DNA of 64,000 bases from Leuctra nigra (taxonomy: Eukaryota; Arthropoda; Insecta; Plecoptera; Leuctridae). The position numbers and the translations under genes were made by a program. This document shows positions 1-10,620 of the stretch, in pieces (within the stretch, counting starts at the first letter, position 1; each line of letters starts with the position of its first letter). The notes under the pieces are model-generated. The model saw only the letters and a list, made by a program, of their open reading frames with translations. It searched no databases and was not told the DNA's origin. Where the stretch lies: NCBI GenBank assembly GCA_934045905.1, contig OW203762.1, forward strand, positions 2,480,001 through 2,544,000, given 5' to 3'.

Positions 1-819
1 CATAATTTACTTTTATAATATACTGGGTAGTTGAAATAGACAACATTTAATGGTATTTATACGTTATCTTATTATTTAGAGCAGTATTAATGCCACAAAG
101 AAGTTAGTTTTGAATTGGATATTGAAGATTTTTCTATAATTTTAACAATACGGTACAATAAATGGCAACATCGTACTTTGGAAATTTGAATTTGTGTGGA
201 ATCATGATGGCCGAGCTTGCTGAGCTTACACCTAGAGTTTACTCTCATGAAAAGTCTAGGTATCTTTAGTAGGCATTTAGTGCCTTCTAACTACCTTGAG
301 CACTCCCGTGTTGCCAAAAGTATTTTGACTTGATTCACAATTTGAATTGAATCGCCTACAACTTTTTATTTAGCACACGATGATATTGGTGTATATATTT
401 TTAATGAAAGTAAATAGGTAGATGAAAGATTTTTTCTTATATAGGTTTTTTGAAAATCTATCGGGCCAATTAAATAAAATCTTCATTTGTAGCAAATTTT
501 TCAAATCTGCCATGAGATAACATGGGGAAAATACGTATTTCTTATTCGCCTATCTCGAAAACTAGTCATGGGAAGTATTTTATTTTTTGAAGTGTTGTAT
601 ACCAATGAGTGAGTACCGCAAAATTGAACACTATCTGAAAAAATGGTTGATCGACCCACCTTAGCCACCTTAACTAAAATCTAGGAAATATACAAAACTC
701 TATTTATCTCTATTTGTAAAAAATGTGATTTGTTTGCCTTTACTTCCGACCCCCTCAAATACTGTTCTTGGCTGCAATCCTAATGCAATGTCGGTACACT
801 TTGTCGAGAAGGTACTTAC
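1..819. other. Chip intron, unique AT-rich DNA
   Basis: This stretch lies 3' of the Chip exon c donor on the minus strand and should be the start of the next intron. I looked on the minus strand for the next conserved LDB block (the IGRTLIPRYF region) and did not see it. No repeat or RNA gene is recognised. Confidence 0.6.
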
Positions 820-922
820 TGTATCGTTTGGGTCCGTCTTCTAAACAGAAGGTGAGCGTAAGATTGGCGTCGTCCTCAAAGAATTCCGTTGCAAATGCGT
901 CCCACCAGAGGTTGTCGCTTTC
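820..922 (-). CDS. Chip: Chip / LDB1 orthologue, internal coding exon c
   Basis: Chip/LDB1 is a nuclear cofactor that dimerises and bridges LIM-homeodomain and LMO proteins at enhancers. Read on the minus strand this 103-nt exon begins in phase 0 and gives 34 codons, including ESDNLWWDAFATEFF and FCLEDGPKRY, a near-invariant part of the LDB dimerisation domain. It ends with one nucleotide (A) of the next codon, as expected for the conserved T that follows KRY in the family. A canonical acceptor (TTTGCGCAG) precedes it and a strong donor (GTAAGTACC) follows. Joined to exon b it gives RTE-ESDN, matching insect Chip as I know it; vertebrate LDB1 has WTEECDN here. The exon is too short and lacks an ATG, so it is easily missed. 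The next exon must lie outside the window. Confidence 0.95.
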
Positions 923-2162
923 CTGCGCAAACAAAACAACAGATTATCATCAAGCTCAGAACAACTTGGAACTGTAATTCCTGTATTCACCCGAAGGATG
1001 ATAACCTGGAAATCTACTGTCAAACCAAAGTAATTTAGCTCAATGTTGAATTTGAATACGATTTTAATGACTGTAAAATATTTGATATGATATTTATAAT
1101 GTTAATTAATTGTTTTTAAGAAATCTTAGGCTTGACTTTATGTTTCAAGGTCGATCATTCTTAGAGTGAATGGATTTTAGAACTGTAAATGTACTTAAGA
1201 ACTGAACTCTATACTGTGAACTGTGTAAATGAACTGTAAAGGCACTTTGAAAAGTATTCAATTCATTCCACATTATGAATTATGATGCATCAAGTGAGAG
1301 ATAGGCAAGGGGAATGATAGAATGAAGTTTACTCAGATGAAGAAGAATATAGAGGGATCATACCACGCTACTCTTATGACACTTGAGTCCTTTTAATTCT
1401 TTGTTTATGTGTGTTTTTGCCTGCAGTGCCCAGGTCAAACGGTTCAACCAAACAATCTGATATTTTGCAAATAGTAATGTAATCTGATCCGTCTCGTGTA
1501 TAATTTTTGAATAGGATCCTGGGATTTTTGTTAAAATTTAAACTTGAACTGTTTGACCCACCAAATTTTTCATGGTCACAAGTTTAAAGTTTTTGTAAAT
1601 TTTCCGACTAATCTATTGTTATTTGCCACCAAACGTTGCACGGCAGAAAGTGACACTACAGGTTGGGGTACAGAATGGAATTCACATACGCAATGCTGAG
1701 TTTAAAAAGCTCTCAACAACCTTCAGATTCGGAGTGTGTATAGAAGAGATTTATTTGGTTCAATCTCTCACCTCAAAATTTGTCACCCAGTTGAAATTAC
1801 AGTGAAATCATTGTGCAAACATGAAATACGTCAGCCAATGAGAGCTTAGCCGCCCATCAACTGACCAATCATGTTACTCTAGAAGTGTCATAACTTAAAG
1901 TTTAAGTTTTATTTGAAAATTATCTAGCATTTATCATCAAAGACGAATACTTACTGATTGTCTGACTTTATAACCATGTTTTGCAATAAGAAACCATGTT
2001 CAGGTGACCACAGCGCTATCTATTGATACTTTTAGTACCGAATCTTCAAAAGTAATTGACTAATAGACACCAACAATTTGACCAATGATTTAAGCGTATC
2101 TGGAAATATTTGTGTAGAGAGCAGAGACTTGCAAACGCATATCAAATTGCATGCAATACGAA

Positions 2163-2200
2163 GGCTCGCTCATCAACGCGTTACACAGTAGGTAATAATG
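2163..2200 (+). repeat. Fragment of the dispersed HINE-like family (3' core)
   Basis: It carries GCTCGCTCATCAACGCGTTA, the conserved 3' core shared with the elements at 28530-29495, 34080-34678 and 51426-52022. The sequence from about 1360, which contains a CACGCTACTCTTATG motif also seen near 11135, may be the decayed body of the same insertion. Its boundaries cannot be fixed. Another short 3' core lies at about 3908-3930. Confidence 0.4.
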
Positions 2201-2224
2201 GACGGTGGGAAGGAACCTTCCCAT

Positions 2225-2335
2225 TATTTGCCTCTAGACTGAGTAATATCTTCAAGAGGCTCAGTCAGAAGGAAGCAGCAGGAATTGAACCCAAGACCTT
2301 GTGAGTTGAGCCAACTTGCTCCGGTTCAGTGTTTA
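2225..2335 (-). mobile_element. tRNA-derived SINE-like fragment
   Basis: The minus strand contains a good pol III B box (GGGTTCAATTCC, 2281-2292) and an A-box-like GAGCAAGTTGG upstream. The spacing is short and no tRNA cloverleaf forms, so a tRNA-derived repeat is likelier than a tRNA gene. I could not fix its 3' tail. Confidence 0.35.
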
Positions 2336-2682
2336 TGTCTCTGCAAGGTCTTCAAGGCTAAATCATTGTGCTAAAAGTTATAAATAAATACTCAGATTAA
2401 TTTTACAAAAAAAATCTGATTGGTTGAAAAATCAAATTGTTCCGATGCAGGCCTATCAAAATCTTTTATTAAACAAATTTTCATCTAAATATCTCATTTG
2501 ATATTGACAACAAGACCAGTACATTATCTCATATTTTACAAATATTCAAACATATTCGAAAATAATGTATGGAATATGGACTTATTGTAATTTTAATATT
2601 TTTGAAATAGCTGTCAAAAGTGATGTATTGATCTGCAGCTTGATCTGGTTCTGAGTGTACAAAATACAAATGGTTAGGTGTA

Positions 2683-2795
2683 CAGTCAGGGAAACTAGAT
2701 GGTTCATACTCTGCCTCTCTCTGACCAATAACATAAACATGTTTTTATATGGAGCAGAGAGAGATAGAGTATGAACCATCTAGTTTCCTTGACTA
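2683..2795. mobile_element. TA-flanked foldback MITE (family shared with 55337-55451)
   Basis: This 113-bp element is almost wholly an inverted repeat. The left end AGTCAGGGAAACTAGATGG is mirrored by CCATCTAGTTTCCTTGACT at the right, and TA lies at both borders, as for Tc1/mariner insertions. A second copy with the same arms lies 52 kb away. It has no coding capacity. Confidence 0.8.
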
Positions 2796-3153
2796 TACAA
2801 TCATTAGAGCTAGGATGTTTACTGTTCAGGACATATTATCCTTTTTTAATTTTTTGTTCGGACACCTCTGACACATAAATATGTTTCATGTGTTCCTGAT
2901 TTCAAATGTGTTTTATTTTGCCTGAAAATGCCTTTTTCTTTTTTTTTATGAATTCAGTCCTTTTCTTGGCACTATTTTAAGGTCTTTTTGTCATTTTTTA
3001 AAATTATTGGGGAAAATAATATAAAATATTTGTGTCAAGTTCTCCAACAATTATGGTTGTCTTCACAAATGTCCGTCCTCCACTTGGATGGCCAACAAAA
3101 CAGCGATACTTGTCACATTGACACATGCATGCAATAATTGAAGTTCATTTTAA

Positions 3154-3682
3154 GGTGATACTAGCGCTCGGCCGTTTTAGAAAATTGAGAGAGAAAAATT
3201 GTTTCATAAGTGAGTGTAACTTTTACAGTATGTTCACATGATCAGTCTGATTGTATATTAGTAGCCCTTTTTAATTTTTGCTTATTGCATCGTTAATTAG
3301 GCGCCGGTTATTCAACAAAACCGCGTAAAACGATGAAATTTGCGATACGATTGGAGACCAAACCCGTAAACCAATTGATCTCAAATTTTAATCATGATTA
3401 GATGAAAGACAAACTTAGGGTTATCCCTTGGCACATTTTTGAAATTTTGTTTTATACGGCGCCCAGGGAGACGAGAAAGTAGCTAATTTTTCACCAAAAA
3501 TACACTAATTATTACTAATTAACGAAACAAAAAATTAAAAATGTACCAAGGGATAACCCTAAGTTTGTCTTTTATCTAATTACGATTAAAATTTCAAATA
3601 ATTTGGTCTACCCATTTCGTCTCCAATCGTATCGCAAAAAGTGTCTACAAAAAGCAGCAAAATCGCTCGCGCTTGCAGCACC
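3154..3682. mobile_element. TTAA-flanked 529-bp palindromic MITE, copy 1
   Basis: TTAA borders it at 3150-3153 and 3683-3686. The ends are GGTGATACTAGCGCTCGGCC and, on the other strand, GGTGCTGCAAGCGCGAGCG. The interior folds back on itself: the segment around GCGATACGATTGGAGAC recurs inverted on both sides of a centre near 3465. A near-identical copy lies in opposite orientation at 9073-9599 and a diverged one at 57935-58933. The TTAA target suggests mobilisation by a piggyBac-type transposase, though its ends differ from those of the piggyBac at 5248-7970. Confidence 0.85.
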
Positions 3683-3686
3683 TTAA

Positions 3687-4720
3687 TAACGAACTCCAAA
3701 TTCAACTCCAAAACAAAGAAATCGAATAATATTATGTTGACGAATATTACAATGCCTAACATTTCATAGATCCTTTTTAGGGATTTTATGGTCCTTTTTG
3801 AATAGTACTAAGGTACTATTTGCCTGCCTATTTGGACGTTGCATAGGTCCTAAACAACCTAGCCCTATTAATCATGAAGTGGCTTTCAGATGGAAGTGTT
3901 GCACATACCGGTGCTCGCTCACCAACGCATAGGTTTGATATTATCACGTAATAAAACCCTGCGTCACTGTAGCTTTAATTTACATCCAGATTAATGTCAT
4001 AATGTAGGAAATGGTCGGCCATTATTCTGTACGGCAAATCACAAGCTGCACTGAACAGTAAAAATCACGTTAGGAAAATAGTCGGCTGCACTCAAAGTAA
4101 ACATTGTATTGAACTTAATATCGTCGACAAATTGCTGAGAAAAAACTTTTCCTACAAAAAGCAATTTAAAAAACTTTCTTAGAAAAAGGAAGTTATTTTT
4201 TCTACTTTTTATGACACATTTCAATTTACCTGAAGATGTTTACCAATATATCAAACAATTTATTTTGATTCTCAGAAACTACCTACTATATATTCGCCCA
4301 GCCAATAAATTGACGTTTGAAATTTCAGAGAAAAATATTCTAAGTGGGGATGAGCAAAAAAACAAAAACTGTTAATGATACAAAATATACAACTAAGAAA
4401 TGCAATATAAAACAACTTACAAACTAAAATTAAAACTCTATCATTAAATCACGACAGCAACAGCGCAGCGATTTAAATTTTACAAACAAATAAAAAGTGT
4501 TCCAAATATTGTCAGAAACACTTAATGATGTGAACTTTTAGAGATGTTCCCCAGAATGGGGATTTCACAGGATTTTTTTTAACAATTAATATAATTCATT
4601 GATTGCTTTTTATGATATTTTTGTGACTAAGATGAGGTCCCATTATATGCGGGTACATTTTATGGGGTAAAAACATAACTCGAGTTTATAAAAAGATCTC
4701 TGTAATAAAATAAACGTAAT
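3687..4720. other. Intronic DNA with no recognised gene
   Basis: AT-rich sequence holding only the short HINE-like 3' core near 3908-3930. Open frames are short and look random. Confidence 0.6.
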
Positions 4721-4790
4721 ATTCATGATTTCGGGTGGACTGTGTTGTCTGTCATGTCAGCTCGGAGCTTTGAGTGACAAGACAACATGG

Positions 4791-4845
4791 GAATCAATAG
4801 CGCGTGGGGCGGGGGCGGGGGCGGGGGCAATAGATGTATTGATTC
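4791..4845. other. G-quadruplex candidate in a hairpin loop
   Basis: Four runs of four to five G separated by single C (4806-4827) lie in the loop of a 9-bp perfect stem, GAATCAATA at 4791-4799 and TATTGATTC at 4837-4845. It sits in a local GC-rich island (about 4730-4900) within AT-rich intron. No exon is recognisable on either strand. Confidence 0.6.
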
Positions 4846-5553
4846 ACCGAGTACAGGCAGCGCTCGCAGCGGCGGCCACCGACACTCCATCCCACCAACA
4901 CAACACGATGTTTTCAACAAATAGTTTCATTACGCCCGCAGAGCTCTCCGAAAATAGTTTTCTATTTATTCATTTTTACAACAATAAATTGCACTTACTA
5001 AGTAATTCTATATAACTTGCAATTATTAAGTTCTCAATTTTATGTCTTTAATGAATACGAGGATATTTTAACAATAAAAATAAATTAAAAAATATTAGAT
5101 TTTGTCGTCTAACTTTCAAAAACATCCAATACCTATGTGTAATTACGCATATTATTAGAATTAAGTTGGAATCTATCGGCAGAAAATAGTTTAAATATCG
5201 AATATTTACAAGGAAATGTACTGTGTTTTTTCATCGCGGCATATTAACCCTTTAGGACATAACTTTTTTTGGCTGATAAAAAAAATATGAAATTTTATAC
5301 ATAGTGCTTCTGATTTTTTTTCTGATTTTACAAATTTAAAAAAATAAAATTTTGTCGCTAATTTTCCAAAATTTTTAATGTACATTATAATGTACAAAAG
5401 TACCAAGCGGGTGTGTTATAAGCAATTTTAACTTGTATTGATTATATATTTTAAATATTTTAGTAAATGCATTCTTGCCTATAATGTACATATTTTGAAG
5501 GAAAGCAATTGGGTAATAAAAAATTACATACTTTCTTAAATAAAATACACAAT

Positions 5554-5559
5554 TTTATT
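5554..5559 (-). terminator. Polyadenylation signal of the piggyBac transposase gene
   Basis: AATAAA on the minus strand, about 20 nt after the transposase stop codon and still inside the element. It is a plausible element-encoded mRNA 3' end. Confidence 0.6.
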
Positions 5560-5577
5560 ATTTTGTACAGATCGTAT

Positions 5578-7422
5578 TTACAGGTGAAATTCTTTGAAGC
5601 AATTTCTTTCTCGTGTAAGGCATAAATGTACCTTACATTTCTCACACATGAAATGAGTCCTCCCCTTACAGTCCTTTTTCTTGCATCGGGTTGCCTCTTT
5701 ACCACTCGAAAACACTGGCATGTGGTCAATCGAATCCAACTGGACCGCGCGGGTAGGGCGAACCTCAGTACCTGCTCTCTTCGGTACGATGACTTCTGGA
5801 GCGGGGCTTGACGATGGTCTTCCTCGCTTCCTGTTTACCGTCTTCTTAGCCAGTATCAAGCTGGCAGCAACTTCTTGGCGGAAATGTAGCAGATCCAAAA
5901 TATTCTTTTTTGGAACTTTAAACTCTTCCGCCTCCGACCGATACTCGAGCCAGCTGTTGGTAATGGCTAGATCTATGGCGTGGAAGATCATCCGCAGTGT
6001 CCATTTCTTGGACCGAATAAATATTCTGTACAGTCCAAGGAGCATGTCCAGCAAATCTACTCCACCCATATTCTCATTGTAGAGTGAGATTACTTCTGGC
6101 CGAGGAATATTTATGTACACACCTTCTTTCTTATCCCATCTTCGGGCTTCGTTGACGTCACCAACACCAACAAAATTGGAGGCGATGTTCACTGTGCGGT
6201 TGTCTAACCACTTGACAATTACGATGTCACCATCTCGACTCACAATCTCGTCGCACGTACCACGTGGCATCTTCTTCATGTCTTTGTCGGACTTTAGAGG
6301 CGGATTGACAAACCGATTGAGGCGCACCGTGCCAGCGGCCAGAATTCCGCGTCGTTTCAGGATTTGTAAGAGATGGTACGAAGTGAAATAGTTGTCACAG
6401 TAGAGCACGTGACCCAAAGCGTCGAGTGGAACTCTCTGAGCTAAATGAAGAACTACCGACGCACCTTGGCCGTAAGCCTTCTTCAGCAGCTCGTCGATCT
6501 CCGTAGTCTTGCCCTGATATATGACAAAGTCATAAGCTTTGCCACTCTTTCCACATAACATGAAGATTTTTACACCCCATGGGTTTGGCTTACCCTTTAT
6601 ATATTGTTTTACATTGAGCTGGCCCTTAAAGGGGACCATCTGCTCATCTACGCACAGATTCTGCTCCAATTGTAACTCTAAGCATCTCTTGCGTACAACA
6701 TCATATATTGGTCGGACTTTATACATGCGGTCATTGTTTAGCTGTCTATCGTCTAAAATATTTACAAGGTGGAGCATGTTGCGGAGTTTGAAAAATCTAT
6801 TTACACTCATGTTCTCCGTGAAGAGCGGCATGTGAACCGAGTGGTCCCAATACAATCGAACTCGAGGCAATTGAAGTGATCCCATCATAATGTGAAGCCC
6901 TACTAGGGTTTTCATTTCCTCAATGTTTGTAGGCTTAAATGATATATCACCTTTTTGCAGAGCATAAATTGATGTCATTTCTGCCATCAAAGTGAAGAGA
7001 CTGTCCGGTACGTACCTCTCGAAATACTCAATTGGTAATAATGGCCCCAGCTGAGTCGGTGCTATTGAAGAAGGCATTTCTTCCCAATGCCTGGGCATTG
7101 AATCCAGCAGAACAGATCGCCGCCATTGAATATTCTTCTTCGGAGTCAAGTCCATTAATGCAAACGGTACTTCATCTGCGATGTCGACATCTTCTTCGTT
7201 GAAGTCATCATCAATGTCTTCATCGACGTCAACACCATCAACATTCTCAATCTCTTCTGGTGGAGGATTCGTCAAGGTGGCAGCTCTTGCAGAGATTATT
7301 TGGGAAGCTTCTTCATCTTCTTCATCTAGCTCATCATTCAAGTCTTCAATGTCGGAGACATCGCCGCTCATCAACATATCTAAAATGTCGTCAGCAGTTC
7401 GACATTTGTCTTTGGATTTCAT
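5578..7422 (-). CDS. piggyBac-family transposase (main exon)
   Basis: This 614-codon frame would encode the nuclear cut-and-paste transposase of its element, excising and inserting at TTAA. The N-terminus (residues 15-85) is very acidic, as in many piggyBac proteins. The catalytic core carries the expected aspartates: D259 in CVDEQM, D343 in YCDNYFTS and D456 in MGGVDLLD. The C-terminus (from about residue 579) is a Cys/His-rich domain (CKKKDC, CEKC, NCFKEFH) of the type that binds the element ends. There is no internal stop or frameshift, and the length is normal for the family. The ATG at 7422 is a workable start. However, splice signals just upstream suggest the true protein begins in a 5' exon at 7787, adding 17 residues (see next entry). 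It is inserted in a Chip intron in the same orientation as Chip. Confidence 0.95.
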   Translation of the reverse strand: MKSKDKCRTADDILDMLMSGDVSDIEDLNDELDEEDEEASQIISARAATLTNPPPEEIENVDGVDVDEDIDDDFNEEDVDIADEVPFALMDLTPKKNIQWRRSVLLDSMPRHWEEMPSSIAPTQLGPLLPIEYFERYVPDSLFTLMAEMTSIYALQKGDISFKPTNIEEMKTLVGLHIMMGSLQLPRVRLYWDHSVHMPLFTENMSVNRFFKLRNMLHLVNILDDRQLNNDRMYKVRPIYDVVRKRCLELQLEQNLCVDEQMVPFKGQLNVKQYIKGKPNPWGVKIFMLCGKSGKAYDFVIYQGKTTEIDELLKKAYGQGASVVLHLAQRVPLDALGHVLYCDNYFTSYHLLQILKRRGILAAGTVRLNRFVNPPLKSDKDMKKMPRGTCDEIVSRDGDIVIVKWLDNRTVNIASNFVGVGDVNEARRWDKKEGVYINIPRPEVISLYNENMGGVDLLDMLLGLYRIFIRSKKWTLRMIFHAIDLAITNSWLEYRSEAEEFKVPKKNILDLLHFRQEVAASLILAKKTVNRKRGRPSSSPAPEVIVPKRAGTEVRPTRAVQLDSIDHMPVFSSGKEATRCKKKDCKGRTHFMCEKCKVHLCLTRERNCFKEFHL

Positions 7423-7759
7423 TTTAAATTTGTCTCGAGAAGTACCTGCAATGAAATAAATTCATATTTTGGTGATTTACGTAAAGTTTTGACGATAAAC
7501 AGTGTTGAAATGATTTTTTTCTGCATAAAAGTGAGGTTAGGTCAACTTTGTTGAGAAACGTCAAACACACCCCCCTAGAACCAATGGCCACTGTAATGTA
7601 CACGCATTTTGGAACAAATAATCTCAGTTAAAAAAGGCGAATCACCCTAATGTAAAACGACACAAATATTCCTCATTTCATATATGATAAATCTACAGAA
7701 CGAAATATTGTGAAACTATGCATTTTTAAGTCCAAAAAAATAGTTTAGCAAGTACTTAC

Positions 7760-7787
7760 TTGCAGAAGTTGAGGCGACTGGCTGCAT
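7760..7787 (-). CDS. Probable short 5' coding exon of the piggyBac transposase
   Basis: ATG at 7787 gives MQPVASTSA plus one nucleotide, followed directly by a strong donor (GTAAGTACTT, from 7759). A pyrimidine-rich acceptor (TTTCATTGCAG) ends at 7446. Removing the 314-nt intron joins this exon in frame to STSRDKFK and then to the Met at 7422, giving 631 residues. The signals and the phase are seen in the sequence; use of the intron is inferred. Confidence 0.6.
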
Positions 7788-8270
7788 TGCTTTTTCAATA
7801 ATTTTTAGTTCTACCAATCGTCGACTGAGAGCAGCACTGTATGGTATTACATTGGAGAAAACATGACCATTTAAATGTACAAAAGAACTCAAGAATCTAT
7901 CTCTGTCAGGGCGCGTTCAGAAAATTATTGATTTTGATGTACATTTAAATGTGCACCATGACTGAAAGGGTTAAGACAGTGCTATAACTCACATTTAGGT
8001 ATAAAGTGATTAAGGTACTTGGAAATTAGTCGGCTCTTGCGTTTCTATTCACAAGGAAATGACCTACAATAAACATCCTGTCTGACTTGCCCGGCGTTGC
8101 TCGTGCTGGTAGGGAGGGGAGGCAACCCGCATTACACTAATGCGAGACGAAGATAGTTTGTACATGAGGTGGTTTTATAGCTATACAATCTTTAAATTTA
8201 ATATTCAAAGCTATACATTTGCACAGGGAACCAATAATGCAATGAACAAAACTCCACACAACAGATTAAC

Positions 8271-10620
8271 AGCCGTTCTGATATGTAAAAAAAAAGTATT
8301 GAGCATTTAGCTGAAATAAGCCACGTTTATAATGAGTGCATTACGGAAGGTGTGTTTCCGAATAGGCTTAAAATTGCTAAAATAATACCGTTAGGTATAT
8401 AAGAAAAGTGATAAGCTTCAATTAGGTAATTATCGACCAATTTCTTTGCTACTAGCCTTTTCGAAATGTGTCGAAACATAACTTTTTTTTGGACAAGTTT
8501 AGCATTTTATCTGATCGTCAAAATGGTTTTAGACAAAATAGATCTACTAGTTCCACAAACAATTCACAATGTTTTAAAACTGATAACGGATGCGCTTGAT
8601 AATCATGAGCACCAGTTAGGTGTATTTTGCGTTCGATTGCGTTGACCATAAAATATTAATTACTAAAGTTAAGCACTATGGTTTCCAGGGAAATGCACTG
8701 CACCTAATGGAAGCATACCTAACTGATAGGATCGTATCACTGAAATAAAGTATTTTGATGATGAAAATATGGAAAGTATCTATGCCTCTAAACCGGCGAA
8801 TATCACTTGCGGGGTACCGCAAGGCTCAATTTTAGGTCCACTGCTGTTCATCATATTCATAAATGACCTTCCGTTTAGCATTGTAAATTCAGAGCTTTTT
8901 GAGATGACACCAGCAAACTCAGCAAAGAGTCTACTTTTGAAATACTTATAGATAGCGCGGAAAAAAGTATCAAAGAAACAAGCATTTGGCTTAAAACGAA
9001 CAAATTGATCATGAACACCGATAAAACAAATAACATACAATTTCATACAACGCAGAAAAGCAAAAGTCTTAAGATGCTGCAAGCGCGAGCGATTTTGCTG
9101 CTTTTTGTAGACACTTTTTGCGATACGATTGGAGACGAAATGGGTAGACCAAATTATTTGAAATTTTAATCGTAATTAGATAAAAGACAAACTTAGGGTT
9201 ATCCCTTGGTACATTTTTAATTTTTTGTTTCGTTAATTAGTAATAATTAGTGTATTTTTGGTGAAAAATTAGCTACTTTCTCGTCTCCCTGGGCGCCGTA
9301 TAAAACAAAATTTCAAAAATGTGCCAAGGGATAACCCTAAGTTTGTCTTTCATCTAATCATGATTAAAATTTGAGATCAATTGGTTTACGGGTTTGGTCT
9401 CCAATCGTATCGCAAATTTCATCGTTTTACGCGGTTTTGTTGAATAACCGGCGCCTAATTAACGATGCAATAAGCAAAAATTAAAAAGGGCTACTAATAT
9501 ACAATCAGACTGATCATGTGAACATACTGTAAAAGTTACACTCACTTATGAAACAATTTATCTCTCAATTTTCTAAAACGGCCGAGCGCTAGTATCACCT
9601 TAATAGGGTTACTTCAGTAAACAATTCATTGGATATGACGAATATTTCATCCGTTTGTCATACACAATTTTTAGGTTTGACCATTGATGAGAATTTAAAT
9701 TGGTCGCGACATTGCAGTAACATTGCTAGCAAATTAAATTCGGCGTGCTTTGCTATCAGAACTATCAAATCATTATCTGACACAAAACTGCTAAATTAGT
9801 CTATCACTCAAACTTTGAAACACACCTCCGGTATGGCATTGAGTTTGGGGATTATCCCCACATGCTCACAAGTTATTTATCATTCAAAAGAGAGCTCTCC
9901 GATCAATGTGTGGGGCTAGGACCAAGGACAATGTCATACCACATTGTAAGGAGCTCTTCCAAAAAAAATATTATATTATAATATTATATATAAATATTAT
10001 ATTTATTTATTATTAATATTATAATATGATATTATAATATCATATTTTTTGTGTATTGACATTGGAAGGAGCCTCTTCCGAGTATACAATATTCTAACAT
10101 GTTATAGCCTTTACCTACTAGAAGCTATTTCATTAATCAAACGTAATATCAACACTCGGGTTTTTAGTAATTCCGTTCACAGTTATGATACTCGAAATAA
10201 GGATAATATTCATACCAAAGGATATAATTTGTCTATTTCTCAAAAAAACTGAACGTACCTACATAAATGCTAAATTTTACAATAGACTACCAATTATAAT
10301 TAAAACCATACAAAAATTTAAGCACTTTAAGCATGAACTCAAAACTTTATTAACCAAGAAAGCTTATAATTCAATCAATGAATTTCTAGTGGATACATCT
10401 TTGTAGTGTGTTTAGTGCATTACTGTACATTTTTATTGTTGGATTATTTAAAATAGATATTTTAAATAAAATTTTAGTTATTAGTGTTTTTGTAATTGTT
10501 TAATGTATATTATTTTGTACTACCTGACTTTACTGCTGTGTCGGTTTGTGTATCTTTCCAAATACCTTTGTTAAAAGTCAAATATGTATTCTTGTACATT
10601 ATTGGAAATAAATTGAAATT
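8271..10620 (+). pseudogene. Decayed non-LTR retrotransposon (LINE) reverse transcriptase, 3' part
   Basis: Conceptual reading in shifting frames shows LINE reverse-transcriptase blocks in order: GNYRPISLL (about 8425), FDCVDHKIL (about 8630), HYGF and YLTDR (about 8670-8730), GVPQGSILGPLLF (about 8808-8846), FLGLTIDENLNWS (about 9670), and a C-terminal stretch with HSYDTRNKDNIH and KFYNRLP (10170-10290). The catalytic FADD block is broken by a 1-nt deletion near 8901, and several stops occur, so it cannot encode an active enzyme. It is interrupted by a TTAA MITE (9073-9599) and an AT-only tract (about 9965-10045). The 3' end is an A-rich tail near 10610. No RNase H or endonuclease domain is visible. 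The clade is not assigned; CR1/Jockey-like is a guess. Confidence 0.85.
9073..9599. mobile_element. TTAA-flanked palindromic MITE, copy 2 (inside LINE)
   Basis: Inverted relative to copy 1 and nearly identical to it. TTAA lies at 9069-9072 and 9600-9603. Removing the element plus one TTAA gives an uninterrupted LINE reading frame across the junction (KSKSL then NRVTS), which defines the insertion exactly and dates it after the LINE. Confidence 0.93.

Larger units (their letters stand above)
5248..7970 (-). mobile_element. piggyBac-family DNA transposon, apparently complete
   Basis: The 2,723-bp element is flanked by TTAA at 5244-5247 and 7971-7974. Its ends are CCCTTTAGGACAT on the left and, on the other strand, CCCTTTCAGTCAT on the right, matching at 10 of 13 positions. 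The word ATGTACA recurs near both ends (about 5379-5399, 5485, 7597, 7875, 7938), suggesting subterminal transposase-binding sites. It contains an intact transposase gene reading leftwards. The uninterrupted frame and recognisable ends suggest a recent insertion. Confidence 0.93.

Noticed and set aside
5681..7459. Plus-strand frames of 92-133 codons over the piggyBac
   Set aside because: Shadows of the transposase on the opposite strand.
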